Of a stretch of 64,000 nt of DNA, positions 27,714-36,388 are shown piece after piece. How positions within the stretch are numbered: the first letter of the stretch is position 1; the number at the start of each line of letters is the position of its first letter. Made by a program: the position numbers and the translations under genes. The notes beneath the pieces were generated by a model, which saw nothing but the letters and a program-made list of their open reading frames with translations, had not been told where the DNA came from and did no database searches. This stretch comes from Irineochytrium annulatum (taxonomy: Eukaryota; Chytridiomycota; Chytridiomycetes; Chytridiales; Chytridiaceae): assembly GCA_027600665.1 (NCBI GenBank), contig JADGJL010000015.1, positions 47,719 through 111,718 on the forward strand, in the 5' to 3' direction.

Positions 27714-27745
27714 AAAAGAGTCACTGCGTGAGCAGTGACTCTTTT
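27714..27745. terminator. Terminator between the hydrolase and nadE
   Basis: AAAAGAGTCACTGC / GCAGTGACTCTTTT with a GTGA loop; A and T flanks make it usable on both strands. Confidence 0.9.
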
Positions 27746-27817
27746 GCATTCCCTAAGAGGGAATGTATTTCAATATTGGTGTTAACAGCTTAAAACAAGC
27801 TTGCTCTTCCATCCGTA

Positions 27818-28627
27818 TTAGATACCCGGAATGGCATTGCGTTTGTGATGTGTACGCGTATAGAACGCTTCGAGGCGCTCTTGGGCAGCCGGATCGATCT
27901 GTTTTCCTTCGAGATAATCACTGTTCGCTTCATACGAAATTCCCAGCTCATCTTCGTCCGTCTGACCTTCCCATAGCCCTGCAGATGGTGCCTTGTCCAA
28001 AATAGCCTGTGGCACTTTCAAATATGCTGCCAGCTGGCGTACCTGACGTTTGTTCAGCGTGCTCAGTGGTGTGATATCGACAGCACCATCGCCCCATTTG
28101 GTATAGAAGCCCGTGATGGCTTCGGACGCATGATCCGTACCTACAACGAGCAGGTTTTCTTCAAACGAAAGCGCATATTGCATCACCATACGAGTTCTCG
28201 CCTTAACGTTACCTTTGCCTTGGTGAGTCATATGGCGTGGGCTACCCAAGGATTTGAATCCTTGCTCCACTTCCAGTGCAATCTCGTTCACCGCATCTTC
28301 AATATTCGTTTCCACAACATGCTTCAGATCGTATGCTTTCGCTACAGCGTAGCTGTGGTCGATATCGGATTGTTCACCATAAGGTTGGAACACACCCAGC
28401 GTTTTGTACTCTTGTTTATTCTCTTCCGTAAGCTCGTCCGTCGCTTTTTTGCAAAGCGCCGTTGCCACTGCACTGTCAATACCGCCGCTGATCGCAATCA
28501 GCAAACCCTTGGCACCCGCATTTTTAACATACGTCTTCAGAAAATCAACACGCTTGCGTACTTCCTCTTCTTCATTAATGCTTGGTTTAACCTTCAATTC
28601 AGCGATGATCTGTTGTTGCAAACTCAT
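27818..28627 (-). CDS. nadE: Ammonia-dependent NAD+ synthetase
   Basis: 269 residues. It amidates nicotinate adenine dinucleotide to NAD+ using ATP and ammonia. The PP-loop SGGIDSAVAT is at about residue 46; the NAD-synthetase motifs GTDHASEAITGFYTKWGDGA and KRQVRQLAAYL follow. There is no N-terminal glutaminase domain, so it is the short ammonia-dependent form. Length matches the Bacillus enzyme (272). Confidence 0.97.
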   Translation of the reverse strand: MSLQQQIIAELKVKPSINEEEEVRKRVDFLKTYVKNAGAKGLLIAISGGIDSAVATALCKKATDELTEENKQEYKTLGVFQPYGEQSDIDHSYAVAKAYDLKHVVETNIEDAVNEIALEVEQGFKSLGSPRHMTHQGKGNVKARTRMVMQYALSFEENLLVVGTDHASEAITGFYTKWGDGAVDITPLSTLNKRQVRQLAAYLKVPQAILDKAPSAGLWEGQTDEDELGISYEANSDYLEGKQIDPAAQERLEAFYTRTHHKRNAIPGI

Positions 28628-28715
28628 CGTTCACACACCCCGTTTCTAAATTAATGAAATTTGATGTCCATCTTGAAAGGTCCGAATGGTTCAATAACCT
28701 TATCTATCCAAAATG

Positions 28716-28753
28716 AAACGCCCCGGCATCGGTGATCCGAAGGGCGGGGCGTT
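28716..28753 (-). terminator. Terminator of the bacilliredoxin gene
   Basis: Minus strand AACGCCCC / GGGGCGTTT stem followed by CATTTTGG. Confidence 0.65.
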
Positions 28754-28765
28754 CTATGGAGCGAA

Positions 28766-29200
28766 TTAACGGCAATAACGTTCAAATGCATTTGTCAGAT
28801 CAGCCGCAATTTCCTCTGCAGAACGGTCTTCCACTTGATGACGCTCGATAAAGTGAACGAGTTCCCCGTCTTTCATCAGAGCGATGGACGGTGAAGATGG
28901 AGGATACGGTGCAAAGAATTCACGTGCTTTTGCAGTTGCTTCCTTGTCCTGACCAGCAAATACAGTGTACAGGTGATCCGGTGTAATATCGTGTTGAAGT
29001 GCTTGGGACACCCCTGGACGGCATTGACCTGCGGCACATCCGCAGACAGAGTTAATGACAACCAGTGCTGTTCCTTTTGCATCTGGAAGACTTGCTTCCA
29101 CTTCTTCAGGAGTACGCAACTCCTGGATTCCTAGACGAGTTAACTCATCCCGCATGGGTTGAACCATATCTTTCATGTATTGATCAAATGACATTGACAT
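28766..29200 (-). CDS. Bacilliredoxin (BrxA/BrxB family)
   Basis: 144 residues. It removes bacillithiol from S-bacillithiolated proteins after oxidative or electrophile stress. The family signature NSVCGCAAGQCRPG contains the active CGC motif at about residues 53-55; a third cysteine in this loop (QCRPG) is extra compared with the usual CGCA-x-GxARP. PPSSPSIALMKDGELVHFIERHQVE is the conserved C-terminal core. This fits a low-GC Firmicute that uses bacillithiol. Confidence 0.93.
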   Translation of the reverse strand: MSMSFDQYMKDMVQPMRDELTRLGIQELRTPEEVEASLPDAKGTALVVINSVCGCAAGQCRPGVSQALQHDITPDHLYTVFAGQDKEATAKAREFFAPYPPSSPSIALMKDGELVHFIERHQVEDRSAEEIAADLTNAFERYCR

Positions 29201-29421
29201 TCGGTTTCACTCCTTATAAATGGTTGTTCTATGATCTCGATCGAATTAAAGGCGAATAACTCTCCAAAACAACGTTACATTCATATCGAACATTATGGAT
29301 GTAATGAGGTGCTATTCCTATTATACATCCATAAGCAATGAAAGCAAGATTCAGAAACCGCCTGCGGAAAGGCTTCTTCTATAATATTATGTCTCATTGT
29401 CTGGCAAAATATGCTGAATGA

Positions 29422-31116
29422 CTAACGTTCAAATGCCACTTTGAACGTGGTACCCTGACCTTCCTCCGATTCCACAGTAATGGTTCCATTATGTCGTTCC
29501 ACAATACTCAGGCACATCGACAATCCAAGTCCGGTTCCCTTGGCTTTTGTCGTGTAAAAAGGTTCAAACAGCTTTTCCTTCTTCACCCGGGGTATACCCG
29601 GTCCTGTGTCACGTACACACAGTTCCACCTTATCATCCACGATCCGCGTTTCCAGCGTAAGCACACCCTTCTCATTCATGGCTTCCATCCCGTTACGGGC
29701 CAGGTTCAATACCACCTGTTTGATTTCCTTTGAATTGAGATGCAACTTCGGCACATTATGGGCGAGCATGAGTTCAATACTCTGACCACGCAGGTTCGCA
29801 TCCGCCCATAACAATGGACTGAGTTCATGGATGATATCGTGCAGCTGGGATTCCTCTTTCTCGGCAATACGATTCTGAGCCAGAGACAAAAAATCATTAA
29901 TGATACTGTTGGCCCGATCCAGCTCTTCCAGAACGATCCGGTAATAGTGATCCAGGGAGTCCGGACTCTTTTCCTGCATCAGTTGAAGAAAGCCCCGCAC
30001 AACTGCCATGGGATTACGCACCTCATGCGTAATGCTTGCAGCCATCTGCCCTACCAGACTGAGACGATCCACATTATCGAGTTCACTTCGCAGCATCTCA
30101 AGCTCCGTGATATCCTGAATGATCAGCATGGCTCCTGTTACTTCTCTCGCAGACTCTGTTGAAAAGGCATAGATCGGAACGGTTCGGGATTGCAAGACGT
30201 TTGCACCGTAACGAACGGTCAATCCACTAATCTCACCATGAACGACGGCTCTGCGAATGCTTTTATCCATCTTGTCCGCCTGACCTTGTTCAACAAATTG
30301 AGTGGCAGGCTGTCCAATGAGATCAGGGGTGGAGGTACAGGGAAGCTGTTCTCTTGCCATTTGCTTCATCATCTCATTGACAAACATCACTGTGCCTTGT
30401 TTATCTACGGTGGCAATGGAGAGCGGCACTGCGTTCAGAATCTGATGAAGTTTCTCCGATTCGTCTATGTATCGGTTGTGTACTTCCGAGAGATGCTGCT
30501 CCAGTCCGCGATAGTGCTTCATCCGTTCCAGCCATAGCAGACTCAGAATGCCCGCAACAATGGCTCCTGCGGTATATCCAAGAGCTGTAAGTATCAGGTA
30601 GGTTGCAGAGTACGTGGATTCATTCTGGAGGGATGCGATCCATAACAGACTCGTTACAACCAGTTCCATTGTAATTAGGATAATGAGGATCGTCATTTTG
30701 CGTGAAGGTGTATTATGCTTGAATCGTTTGGCAGACAACCATACAATAGGATAGAGAAGAATGCCCGTATGAAGGAGAAATCCGTACAGATCATAGGGAT
30801 GCGCAAACAGAAAATAGAAGAGAATATGTAGAATGGACAGCGTTACGCCTATAGCGGTTTTACAATACAAAATAACAAGTATCACAGGTACAATACTTAA
30901 TGATATGGGTACAGCTACCGGGCTTGCATAGAGTGCAAATAGCTGACACAATAGCATGCTCAGGGCACTTGTCACAGCAAAACTGGTATAAACGGTTCCG
31001 GCATGATCCATTTTGGCAATAGCCCGCTTGGAAAGTACCAGACGGAATAAGGGAATCAGAAATACCGCCGTCCCTGCCAGCAGTACTTGTAAAAGCATGT
31101 CCTTTAACGCAACCAC
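29422..31116 (-). CDS. Membrane sensor histidine kinase with PAS domain (sporulation-kinase-like)
   Basis: 564 residues. Five or six transmembrane segments fill residues 1-200, then a PAS domain (about 235-345; LNAVPLSIATVDKQGTVMFV), the H box (ASITHEVRNPMAVVRGFLQL), N box (LNLARNGMEAM) and G boxes (DTGPGIP, GTGLGLSM). The layout resembles sporulation kinases such as KinB, where the kinase is an orphan feeding the phosphorelay; no response regulator is adjacent here. The start is GTG at 31114-31116, eight bases after GAGGAGGAG; the longer frame to 31212 lacks a ribosome site. Confidence 0.88.
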   Translation of the reverse strand: MVALKDMLLQVLLAGTAVFLIPLFRLVLSKRAIAKMDHAGTVYTSFAVTSALSMLLCQLFALYASPVAVPISLSIVPVILVILYCKTAIGVTLSILHILFYFLFAHPYDLYGFLLHTGILLYPIVWLSAKRFKHNTPSRKMTILIILITMELVVTSLLWIASLQNESTYSATYLILTALGYTAGAIVAGILSLLWLERMKHYRGLEQHLSEVHNRYIDESEKLHQILNAVPLSIATVDKQGTVMFVNEMMKQMAREQLPCTSTPDLIGQPATQFVEQGQADKMDKSIRRAVVHGEISGLTVRYGANVLQSRTVPIYAFSTESAREVTGAMLIIQDITELEMLRSELDNVDRLSLVGQMAASITHEVRNPMAVVRGFLQLMQEKSPDSLDHYYRIVLEELDRANSIINDFLSLAQNRIAEKEESQLHDIIHELSPLLWADANLRGQSIELMLAHNVPKLHLNSKEIKQVVLNLARNGMEAMNEKGVLTLETRIVDDKVELCVRDTGPGIPRVKKEKLFEPFYTTKAKGTGLGLSMCLSIVERHNGTITVESEEGQGTTFKVAFER

Positions 31117-31310
31117 AATGCCATCTCCTCCTCTGCCTGCACATTCCCTCATGTATTTCTGATTAAAACATAGGCGACAGTATATTACAATATATCCCTT
31201 AAGACTGCACAATAGAACTGCCTCAACTCCATTATATTTCAGAAAAAGCCAGGAGTAGACACAGTTTACGTAAAACAGACAAAATCAATGAAAAAAGAGG
31301 GTAATAACAT

Positions 31311-32579
31311 ATGTATGATGTCATTGTAATTGGTGGCGGATCCGCGGGCCTGATGGCTTGCGTTGCAGCTGCCGAGCATGGAGCATCCGTGCTTCTGCTG
31401 GATAAAGGAGATCAACTGGGTCGTAAACTCGGCATCTCTGGCGGAGGTCGATGCAATGTAACCAATGCCAAGGAAACGGATGAACTCATCCGACACATTC
31501 CGGGTAATGGACGCTTTTTATATAGTTCATTTCAGAATCTGGACAACCAGGGAATCATGCGTTTCTTCGAGAATCTCGGAATCGCCCTGAAAGAAGAAGA
31601 CAACGGCAGAATGTTCCCAGTAACCGATAAAGCAAAAACAGTTGTGGATGCGCTGGTAGGCAAAATTGTCTCCCTCGGCGTTGAGATTCGTACCAAAGAA
31701 CCGGTGAAGGAACTCATTCAGAACGGTCAGCAAGTACAGGGTGTTAAATTGATGTCCGGCAAAACGATCCTTGGACGTTCTGTCATTATCGCTACTGGTG
31801 GCAAATCCGTACCTCAAACCGGATCAACCGGAGACGGTTACCCCTGGGCTGAGGCTGCGGGTCACACGATTACGGAGTTGTATCCAACCGAAGTGCCTAT
31901 TGTATCTGGGGAGAGTTGGATTCAATCCAAAGAACTGCAAGGTTTGTCATTGAGGGATATCGGCTTATCTGTATTGGACGCCAAAGGAAAAACCGTCATC
32001 TCCCATCGCGGGGATATGATCTTCACGCATTTTGGAGTGTCTGGACCGGTTGCATTGCGTTGTAGCCAATTTATCCGCAAAGTTCAGATGAAGTCTGGAA
32101 ACCCGCAGGTCATCATGAGCATTGATCTGTTCCCAGAGCTATCCGCAGGTGCATTGGAAGCACAGGTTCAACAGGTATTGGAACAAGAGTCCCGCAAGGC
32201 TGTCAAAAACATACTGAAAACATGGGTTCCAGAGCGCATGATTCCATTAATGATGAAACGGGCAGAGATCAGTGATGACCTTACGTTCCACCATTTCCCC
32301 AAAGGCATGTTAAGCAACTTATGTGGGTTAATGAAAGCTTTTACCTTCCGTGCAGACGGAACGAGATCACTCAAAGAAGCCTTCGTCACTGGGGGAGGAA
32401 TTCACTTAAAGGAAATATACCCAAAAACAATGGAATCCAAGCTGCTGCCTGGACTATTCTTTTGCGGTGAAGTGCTGGATATTCACGGCTACACCGGCGG
32501 ATATAATATCACTGCTGCTTTCTCCACCGGATATACGGCTGGCATGCATGCGGCTGAATATAAGCACGCTACATTATAG
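31311..32579 (+). CDS. HI0933-family NAD(P)/FAD-dependent oxidoreductase
   Basis: 422 residues of the YhiN/BaiN (HI0933) flavoprotein family. The FAD-binding Rossmann motif is VIGGGSAGLMACVAAAEHG at the N-terminus; GRKLGISGGGRCNVTN is the family hallmark; the C-terminal FCGEVLDIHGYTGGYNITAAFSTG closes the FAD site. Physiological role is unclear for most members. AAGAGGGTAA precedes the ATG. It is a single gene; a half palindromic repeat begins at its stop codon. Confidence 0.93.
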   Translation: MYDVIVIGGGSAGLMACVAAAEHGASVLLLDKGDQLGRKLGISGGGRCNVTNAKETDELIRHIPGNGRFLYSSFQNLDNQGIMRFFENLGIALKEEDNGRMFPVTDKAKTVVDALVGKIVSLGVEIRTKEPVKELIQNGQQVQGVKLMSGKTILGRSVIIATGGKSVPQTGSTGDGYPWAEAAGHTITELYPTEVPIVSGESWIQSKELQGLSLRDIGLSVLDAKGKTVISHRGDMIFTHFGVSGPVALRCSQFIRKVQMKSGNPQVIMSIDLFPELSAGALEAQVQQVLEQESRKAVKNILKTWVPERMIPLMMKRAEISDDLTFHHFPKGMLSNLCGLMKAFTFRADGTRSLKEAFVTGGGIHLKEIYPKTMESKLLPGLFFCGEVLDIHGYTGGYNITAAFSTGYTAGMHAAEYKHATL

Positions 32580-32604
32580 TAGAGGTTGTTCAAAAAAGTC
32601 CGCT
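32579..32604. repeat. Half copy of the dispersed palindromic repeat
   Basis: AGAGGTTGTTCAAAAAAGTC and the next few bases match the left end of the copies at 18528 and 26622; the right half is absent or replaced. Confidence 0.65.
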
Positions 32605-32659
32605 TTTGATTACAACTCATGCCTACTGGCATCATCAGCGATGAATTGCTTCAGATGTC

Positions 32660-32701
32660 AAAAACCCCGATATCCACTGTCTGTGGAGTATCGGGGTTTT
32701 T
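32660..32701. terminator. Terminator of the flavoprotein gene
   Basis: AAAAACCCCGATA (32660-32672) pairs with TATCGGGGTTTTT (32689-32701); inner CCAC/GTGG pair. Confidence 0.9.
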
Positions 32702-32761
32702 GGGCATTATTTCATTTTAGTAAGACGGAACGAACCACTCTTAGCTTGTGATCTTTCCCTT

Positions 32762-33148
32762 CTATGCCTTGACACTGCCTGAGAATCCATCAGCCGAATC
32801 ATCGTATGTCGGGTCCTCGCTATAGTTATGTCTGCCCTGCTCCGTCTGGCTTCTCTGGTTTCCGCTCGCATACCCCTCATTCCAGTCCTCATTCACGAGA
32901 TGAGCCGGAATTGATATGTTCTGAAACTGATCCAGTTCTTCCGTCTGCGAGGCAAATACGGCACTTCCCCCATGAGATTGTACAATCTCTACAGCAGACT
33001 GAGGATCTTGGCGATCTGTGGGGATATACAATTCCAGCGGGCCGGACTGATATGGCTTATATCCCAATTCCTCCAAGGTTGCCTTGGCGGCATTCAACGC
33101 TGAACCGTCTGAGAAATGCACCTGTAGTTCGCTATTATCCATCATCAT
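32762..33148 (-). CDS. Hypothetical protein (128 aa)
   Basis: Not recognised. The N-terminal 85 residues look like a small alpha/beta domain (LQVHFSDGSALNAAKATLEE, then LELYIPTD and GGSAVFASQ), suggesting a strand-helix-strand fold. The C-terminal 40 residues are polar and acidic (EDWNEGYASGNQRSQTEQG) and probably disordered. It is cytoplasmic, with no signal. AAGGAGG sits eight bases before the first of three ATGs. It is transcribed in the same direction as the Ecs-like genes but after a gap of 112 bp. Confidence 0.75.
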   Translation of the reverse strand: MMMDNSELQVHFSDGSALNAAKATLEELGYKPYQSGPLELYIPTDRQDPQSAVEIVQSHGGSAVFASQTEELDQFQNISIPAHLVNEDWNEGYASGNQRSQTEQGRHNYSEDPTYDDSADGFSGSVKA

Positions 33149-33260
33149 TATCTCTTCCTCCTTGCTACAGCTAATCTCTCATCACCCATAGATGAGATTC
33201 TTCTTCTATAGCATGGTCAGTTATAGCGCGTGATATGCTCTAACTTAGTAAGGAATTCCT

Positions 33261-34508
33261 TTAGGCACGTGTAAGCCGAACCCATCCGACAATAGATAAT
33301 ACACAAAGTCCGAAGGCCACCGCCCCTGCAGCTGTCAGAATACCCACGATCCAGCCGAGCCAGGCCAATCCTAGCGTGAATCCCATCAGAATACCAATCG
33401 GAACGAACAACATTCGAACCATCATAGAACCTGCACGATGCAGGGCCTCCGAGTCATACGTTATAAGCTGAACATAGTCCGACGTTGCAAAAACATCCCA
33501 GGAACGATAAAACATCACCGTCAACATGATGATTAATAACGCACACACGATGACATTGACCGGAAAAGGGGGTAATGCAACTGCTGCAATGGATAGTCCG
33601 CCAAGCTGCAAATACAATTTCATCGTGGCCGAGTTCCGAAAAAACGCCTTGAACGCAATCTCTGCTGTCCGATTCGCGATGGAACGATTGCGTAACAATT
33701 TCCGTGGTTTGCGGAAGATTATGGACCGTGTTCGTGGAGCTTTCGGCTTGCTCACCGCCCGACTTAACATTAGAGCTGTAAGCTGCAGCCTGCTCCGCAG
33801 ATCCTCTCGTACATCCCCTTCAAACGTTCCCTTCATTAACAGCCTCATCTGTCCAACGGTAATCAGAAGAAGCATGATAAGCACGATGCCAAAGATAATC
33901 TTCCACGTCTGTTCATGCATCCATGATGTCGCATGGATGGTCATATAACCTATGCCAATCACGAGAGGGACCATCCGAATCCAGCGTCGCCAACCCGTAT
34001 ATCGAACCTTCGTGATATGTAGTGTTATCGCTTGAAATGAAGCTACTGCGCCGAACCAGACAGCCATAAATGCAATCTGGAGATTCGACATCTCATAGAC
34101 ACGGGACCACAGAGGAGCAGTTAGTGCTGTAACCAAGATCATCTTGCCCAGATGTTGCAGACAGGACCGGTAGAGCCCTTGCCTCATTAGGGTGCGCATC
34201 CACAACGACCTTGATTTCAAAAACAATACATCCGCTTCCTCCACAAATATCAGCACACCCCCGGTAAGCATGACCACGTCAATTAGCCCGGTCAGTACGG
34301 GAAGTGGTAATCCTGTTGCCCATGCAGGCAGCATTTTGGTCCATAAACTCATGTACCACCCAATCAGATAGAGCAGACCCGGAACAAGCAGGTATACCCA
34401 CACCGTCCAATCCACGACGAGTCTGAGGTTTTTCATCTGCTCCCTGAAATGCTCTTTGCGTCTTCGCTTGTATAAACGAAGTGGTGTATAACGCCGGGAA
34501 GTTTCCAT
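33261..34508 (-). CDS. EcsB-like ABC transporter permease
   Basis: 415 residues with eight to ten hydrophobic segments, a basic N-terminus (YTPLRLYKRRRKEHF) and a basic cytoplasmic loop around residues 245-290 (SKPKAPRTRSIIFRKPRKLL). It fits the EcsB family, whose partner EcsA lies 19 bp upstream. In Bacillus, Ecs affects secretion, membrane-protease (RasP) activity and competence; the exported substrate is not settled. The gene order EcsA-EcsB and the GAGAGGGTGAGAG ribosome site support an operon. Confidence 0.85.
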   Translation of the reverse strand: METSRRYTPLRLYKRRRKEHFREQMKNLRLVVDWTVWVYLLVPGLLYLIGWYMSLWTKMLPAWATGLPLPVLTGLIDVVMLTGGVLIFVEEADVLFLKSRSLWMRTLMRQGLYRSCLQHLGKMILVTALTAPLWSRVYEMSNLQIAFMAVWFGAVASFQAITLHITKVRYTGWRRWIRMVPLVIGIGYMTIHATSWMHEQTWKIIFGIVLIMLLLITVGQMRLLMKGTFEGDVREDLRSRLQLTALMLSRAVSKPKAPRTRSIIFRKPRKLLRNRSIANRTAEIAFKAFFRNSATMKLYLQLGGLSIAAVALPPFPVNVIVCALLIIMLTVMFYRSWDVFATSDYVQLITYDSEALHRAGSMMVRMLFVPIGILMGFTLGLAWLGWIVGILTAAGAVAFGLCVLSIVGWVRLTRA

Positions 34509-34527
34509 CCTCTCTCACCCTCTCTAT

Positions 34528-35259
34528 CTAAGTCGTCAGTATATCAAAACAGTCGAACAAAGAGGCTCCCGGCAGTCCTGCCACTTCACGGATCTCATCC
34601 AATGTACCCTCGGCAGCAGATCTGCCAGAAGCAATCAGAATAAATCGGTCGCAGATTCGTTCAGCGGTATCCAACACATGCGTAGACATGAGCACACCCG
34701 CACCACGGCGGCGTTCATCATCAAGTAATTTCAGAAAATCCTTGGTTGCACGGGGGTCCAATCCGATGAACGGCTCGTCCACGATATAGATATCCGGCGA
34801 AGACAGAAAACCGATCATCAGCATCATTTTCTGCCGCATGCCCTTCGAAAAACTGGCTGGAAGATCATTCCGAACGTGGTCCATGCCGAAGCGAACCAAT
34901 AGCTCCTCCGCTCTGGCGACAAAGACCTCTTCTTCCATTTCATACGCTGCTGCGGCCAGATCAAGATGTTCCCATAGGGTCATATATTCGTAAAAAACCG
35001 GTTGCTCCGGGATATAGGCATAGCGACCATCTCCCCCAATCGTCACTTCATAGTTTGCATGTTCCAGCAGACCAAGCAGTGTTTTGATCGTGGTACTTTT
35101 GCCCGCACCATTTGGACCGATAATACCTACCAGCTCTCCTCGCGCCACATTCATTCGAATATTGCGAATGGTCGATTGTCCTGGCTCGTATCCTGCCTCT
35201 GTAATATGTACGTCCAATATGGACTCCTGTGTAACTGTACCTCCATGCTCTATCTTCAT
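34528..35259 (-). CDS. EcsA-like ABC transporter ATP-binding protein
   Basis: 243 residues. Walker A is GPNGAGKSTT, the signature is SFSKGMRQKMML, Walker B is IYIVDEPFIGLDP and the H-loop is STHVLD. The Q-loop region (YIPEQPVFYEYMTLWEHL) is typical of EcsA. ATG 35257-35259 is preferred because AGGAG lies eight bases upstream; an in-frame GTG at 35268 is too close to it. Operon with the permease gene downstream. Confidence 0.9.
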   Translation of the reverse strand: MKIEHGGTVTQESILDVHITEAGYEPGQSTIRNIRMNVARGELVGIIGPNGAGKSTTIKTLLGLLEHANYEVTIGGDGRYAYIPEQPVFYEYMTLWEHLDLAAAAYEMEEEVFVARAEELLVRFGMDHVRNDLPASFSKGMRQKMMLMIGFLSSPDIYIVDEPFIGLDPRATKDFLKLLDDERRRGAGVLMSTHVLDTAERICDRFILIASGRSAAEGTLDEIREVAGLPGASLFDCFDILTT

Positions 35260-35363
35260 ATCGAACACTCCTGTTCTGATTCGGGGCTTATTAGATCAAC
35301 TCATTTTATTGTATACGAGTTGTGAGCTGTTTGTTTGATCATTTTGAGCGTTTTTATTTCGGC

Positions 35364-35400
35364 AAAAAAAGAAGCAGGGGTTCCGGAGCCCCTGCTTCTT
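35364..35400 (-). terminator. Terminator of the tandem-repeat protein gene
   Basis: Minus strand AAGAAGCAGGGG / CCCCTGCTTCTT stem with an 8-base loop, followed by seven Ts. Confidence 0.9.
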
Positions 35401-35423
35401 CATATTACAGTGAAAATCTCATA

Positions 35424-36339
35424 TTACCGATTTGTCTCCACCACAGATGTAGTTTCACTTTCTGCATCCGCATCTACGTTCAGACCCAGATCCAAGCTTC
35501 CACGACTTTCATTCGCGAAGTTACTGCTCGTGTTGCGATCACGGTCATTCACGCTGTTGTTGCGTTCAGTTTGAGCCATTGTTGCACTCTCACCTTCCGC
35601 TTTGGCGTTCAGACCCAAATCCAGCGCACCGCGGCTTTCATTCATGAAGTTACTGCTCGTGTTGCGCTCACGGTCNNNNNNNNNNGTTGTTACGTTCAGA
35701 TTGAGTCATTGTTGCACTCTCACCTTCCGCTTTGGCGTTCAGACCCAGATCCAAGCTTCCACGACTTTCATTCATGAAGTTACTGCTCGTGTTGCGCTCA
35801 CGGTCATTCACGCTGTTGTTGCGTTCAGTTTGAGTCATTGTTGCACTCTCACCTTCCGCTTTGGCGTTCAGACCCAGATCCAGCGCACCGCGGCTTTCGC
35901 TCGCGTAGCTGCTGTTTACGTTCCGATCATCGCCGCCTCGTGAATAATCGCTCATCGTTGTACCTTCTCCCGACACATTGGCATTCAAGCCAAGGCCTAG
36001 CTTGCCAGAACTGCTACGCTCAGCAGTGTGGTCGGAAGAATGATCATTGTATCGGTTCGTGCTCTCTGAGGATAAGCCGGCATTGAGTCCAAGATCCAAA
36101 TTCAATGCTCCGCTTGCACTGGATGAACCTCCATAGCTACCATTGGTACCGTAACCTGTGTCACGGTGTCCTGACAGCAGAGATCCCAGTTCCAGACGCA
36201 AACCTGCATTCAGATCCAGATTACCATTGCTGTTATTGCTATAGCTATCTGCGTAAGTTGACTGCGAAGCTCCCAGCAATCCAGCCACCAACGTACCCGA
36301 CAATACCGACAATTTTACCCAACGATTCACTTTTTTCAT
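35424..36339 (-). CDS. Secreted tandem-repeat protein, interrupted by an assembly gap
   Basis: The N-terminus (MKKVNRW, hydrophobic 10-27, ASQSTYA before DS) is a Sec signal peptide. The body consists of repeats of about 43 residues built around ESRGALDLGLNAKAEGES, then TQTERNNSVNDRERN and SSNFMN; a more divergent unit precedes them and DADAESETTSVVETNR ends the protein. A run of ten Ns (35676-35685) sits inside one repeat. The frames on either side differ by one base only because the placeholder is ten long where the neighbouring repeat has nine, so the gene is probably intact. Polar, Asn/Ser-rich; function unknown. ATG 36337-36339 follows GAAGGAG. Confidence 0.8.
35470..35990. repeat. 129-bp in-frame tandem repeat array
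   Basis: Equivalent positions recur at 35511, 35640, 35770 and 35899: spacing 129, 130 (across the N run) and 129 bp. Each unit encodes 43 residues. Units 1-3 are nearly identical; the rightmost is diverged. Confidence 0.9.
35676..35685. other. Assembly gap (10 N)
   Basis: Ten Ns inside the tandem repeat. The repeat register predicts nine bases here if no unit is missing; the number of lost repeat units cannot be known from this sequence. Confidence 0.99.
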
Positions 36340-36388
36340 GATTATATACACTCCTTCTCAATTTTGGTTGAATTAACGCCAATGTTGT

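Noticed and set aside
35641..35700. Apparent frameshift splitting the tandem-repeat gene into two ORFs
   Set aside because: The shift coincides with a 10-N placeholder, and the repeat period predicts nine bases, so it is an assembly artefact.
35470..35990. CRISPR-like array
   Set aside because: The repeats are 129 bp, contiguous and in frame, with no spacers; they encode a protein.
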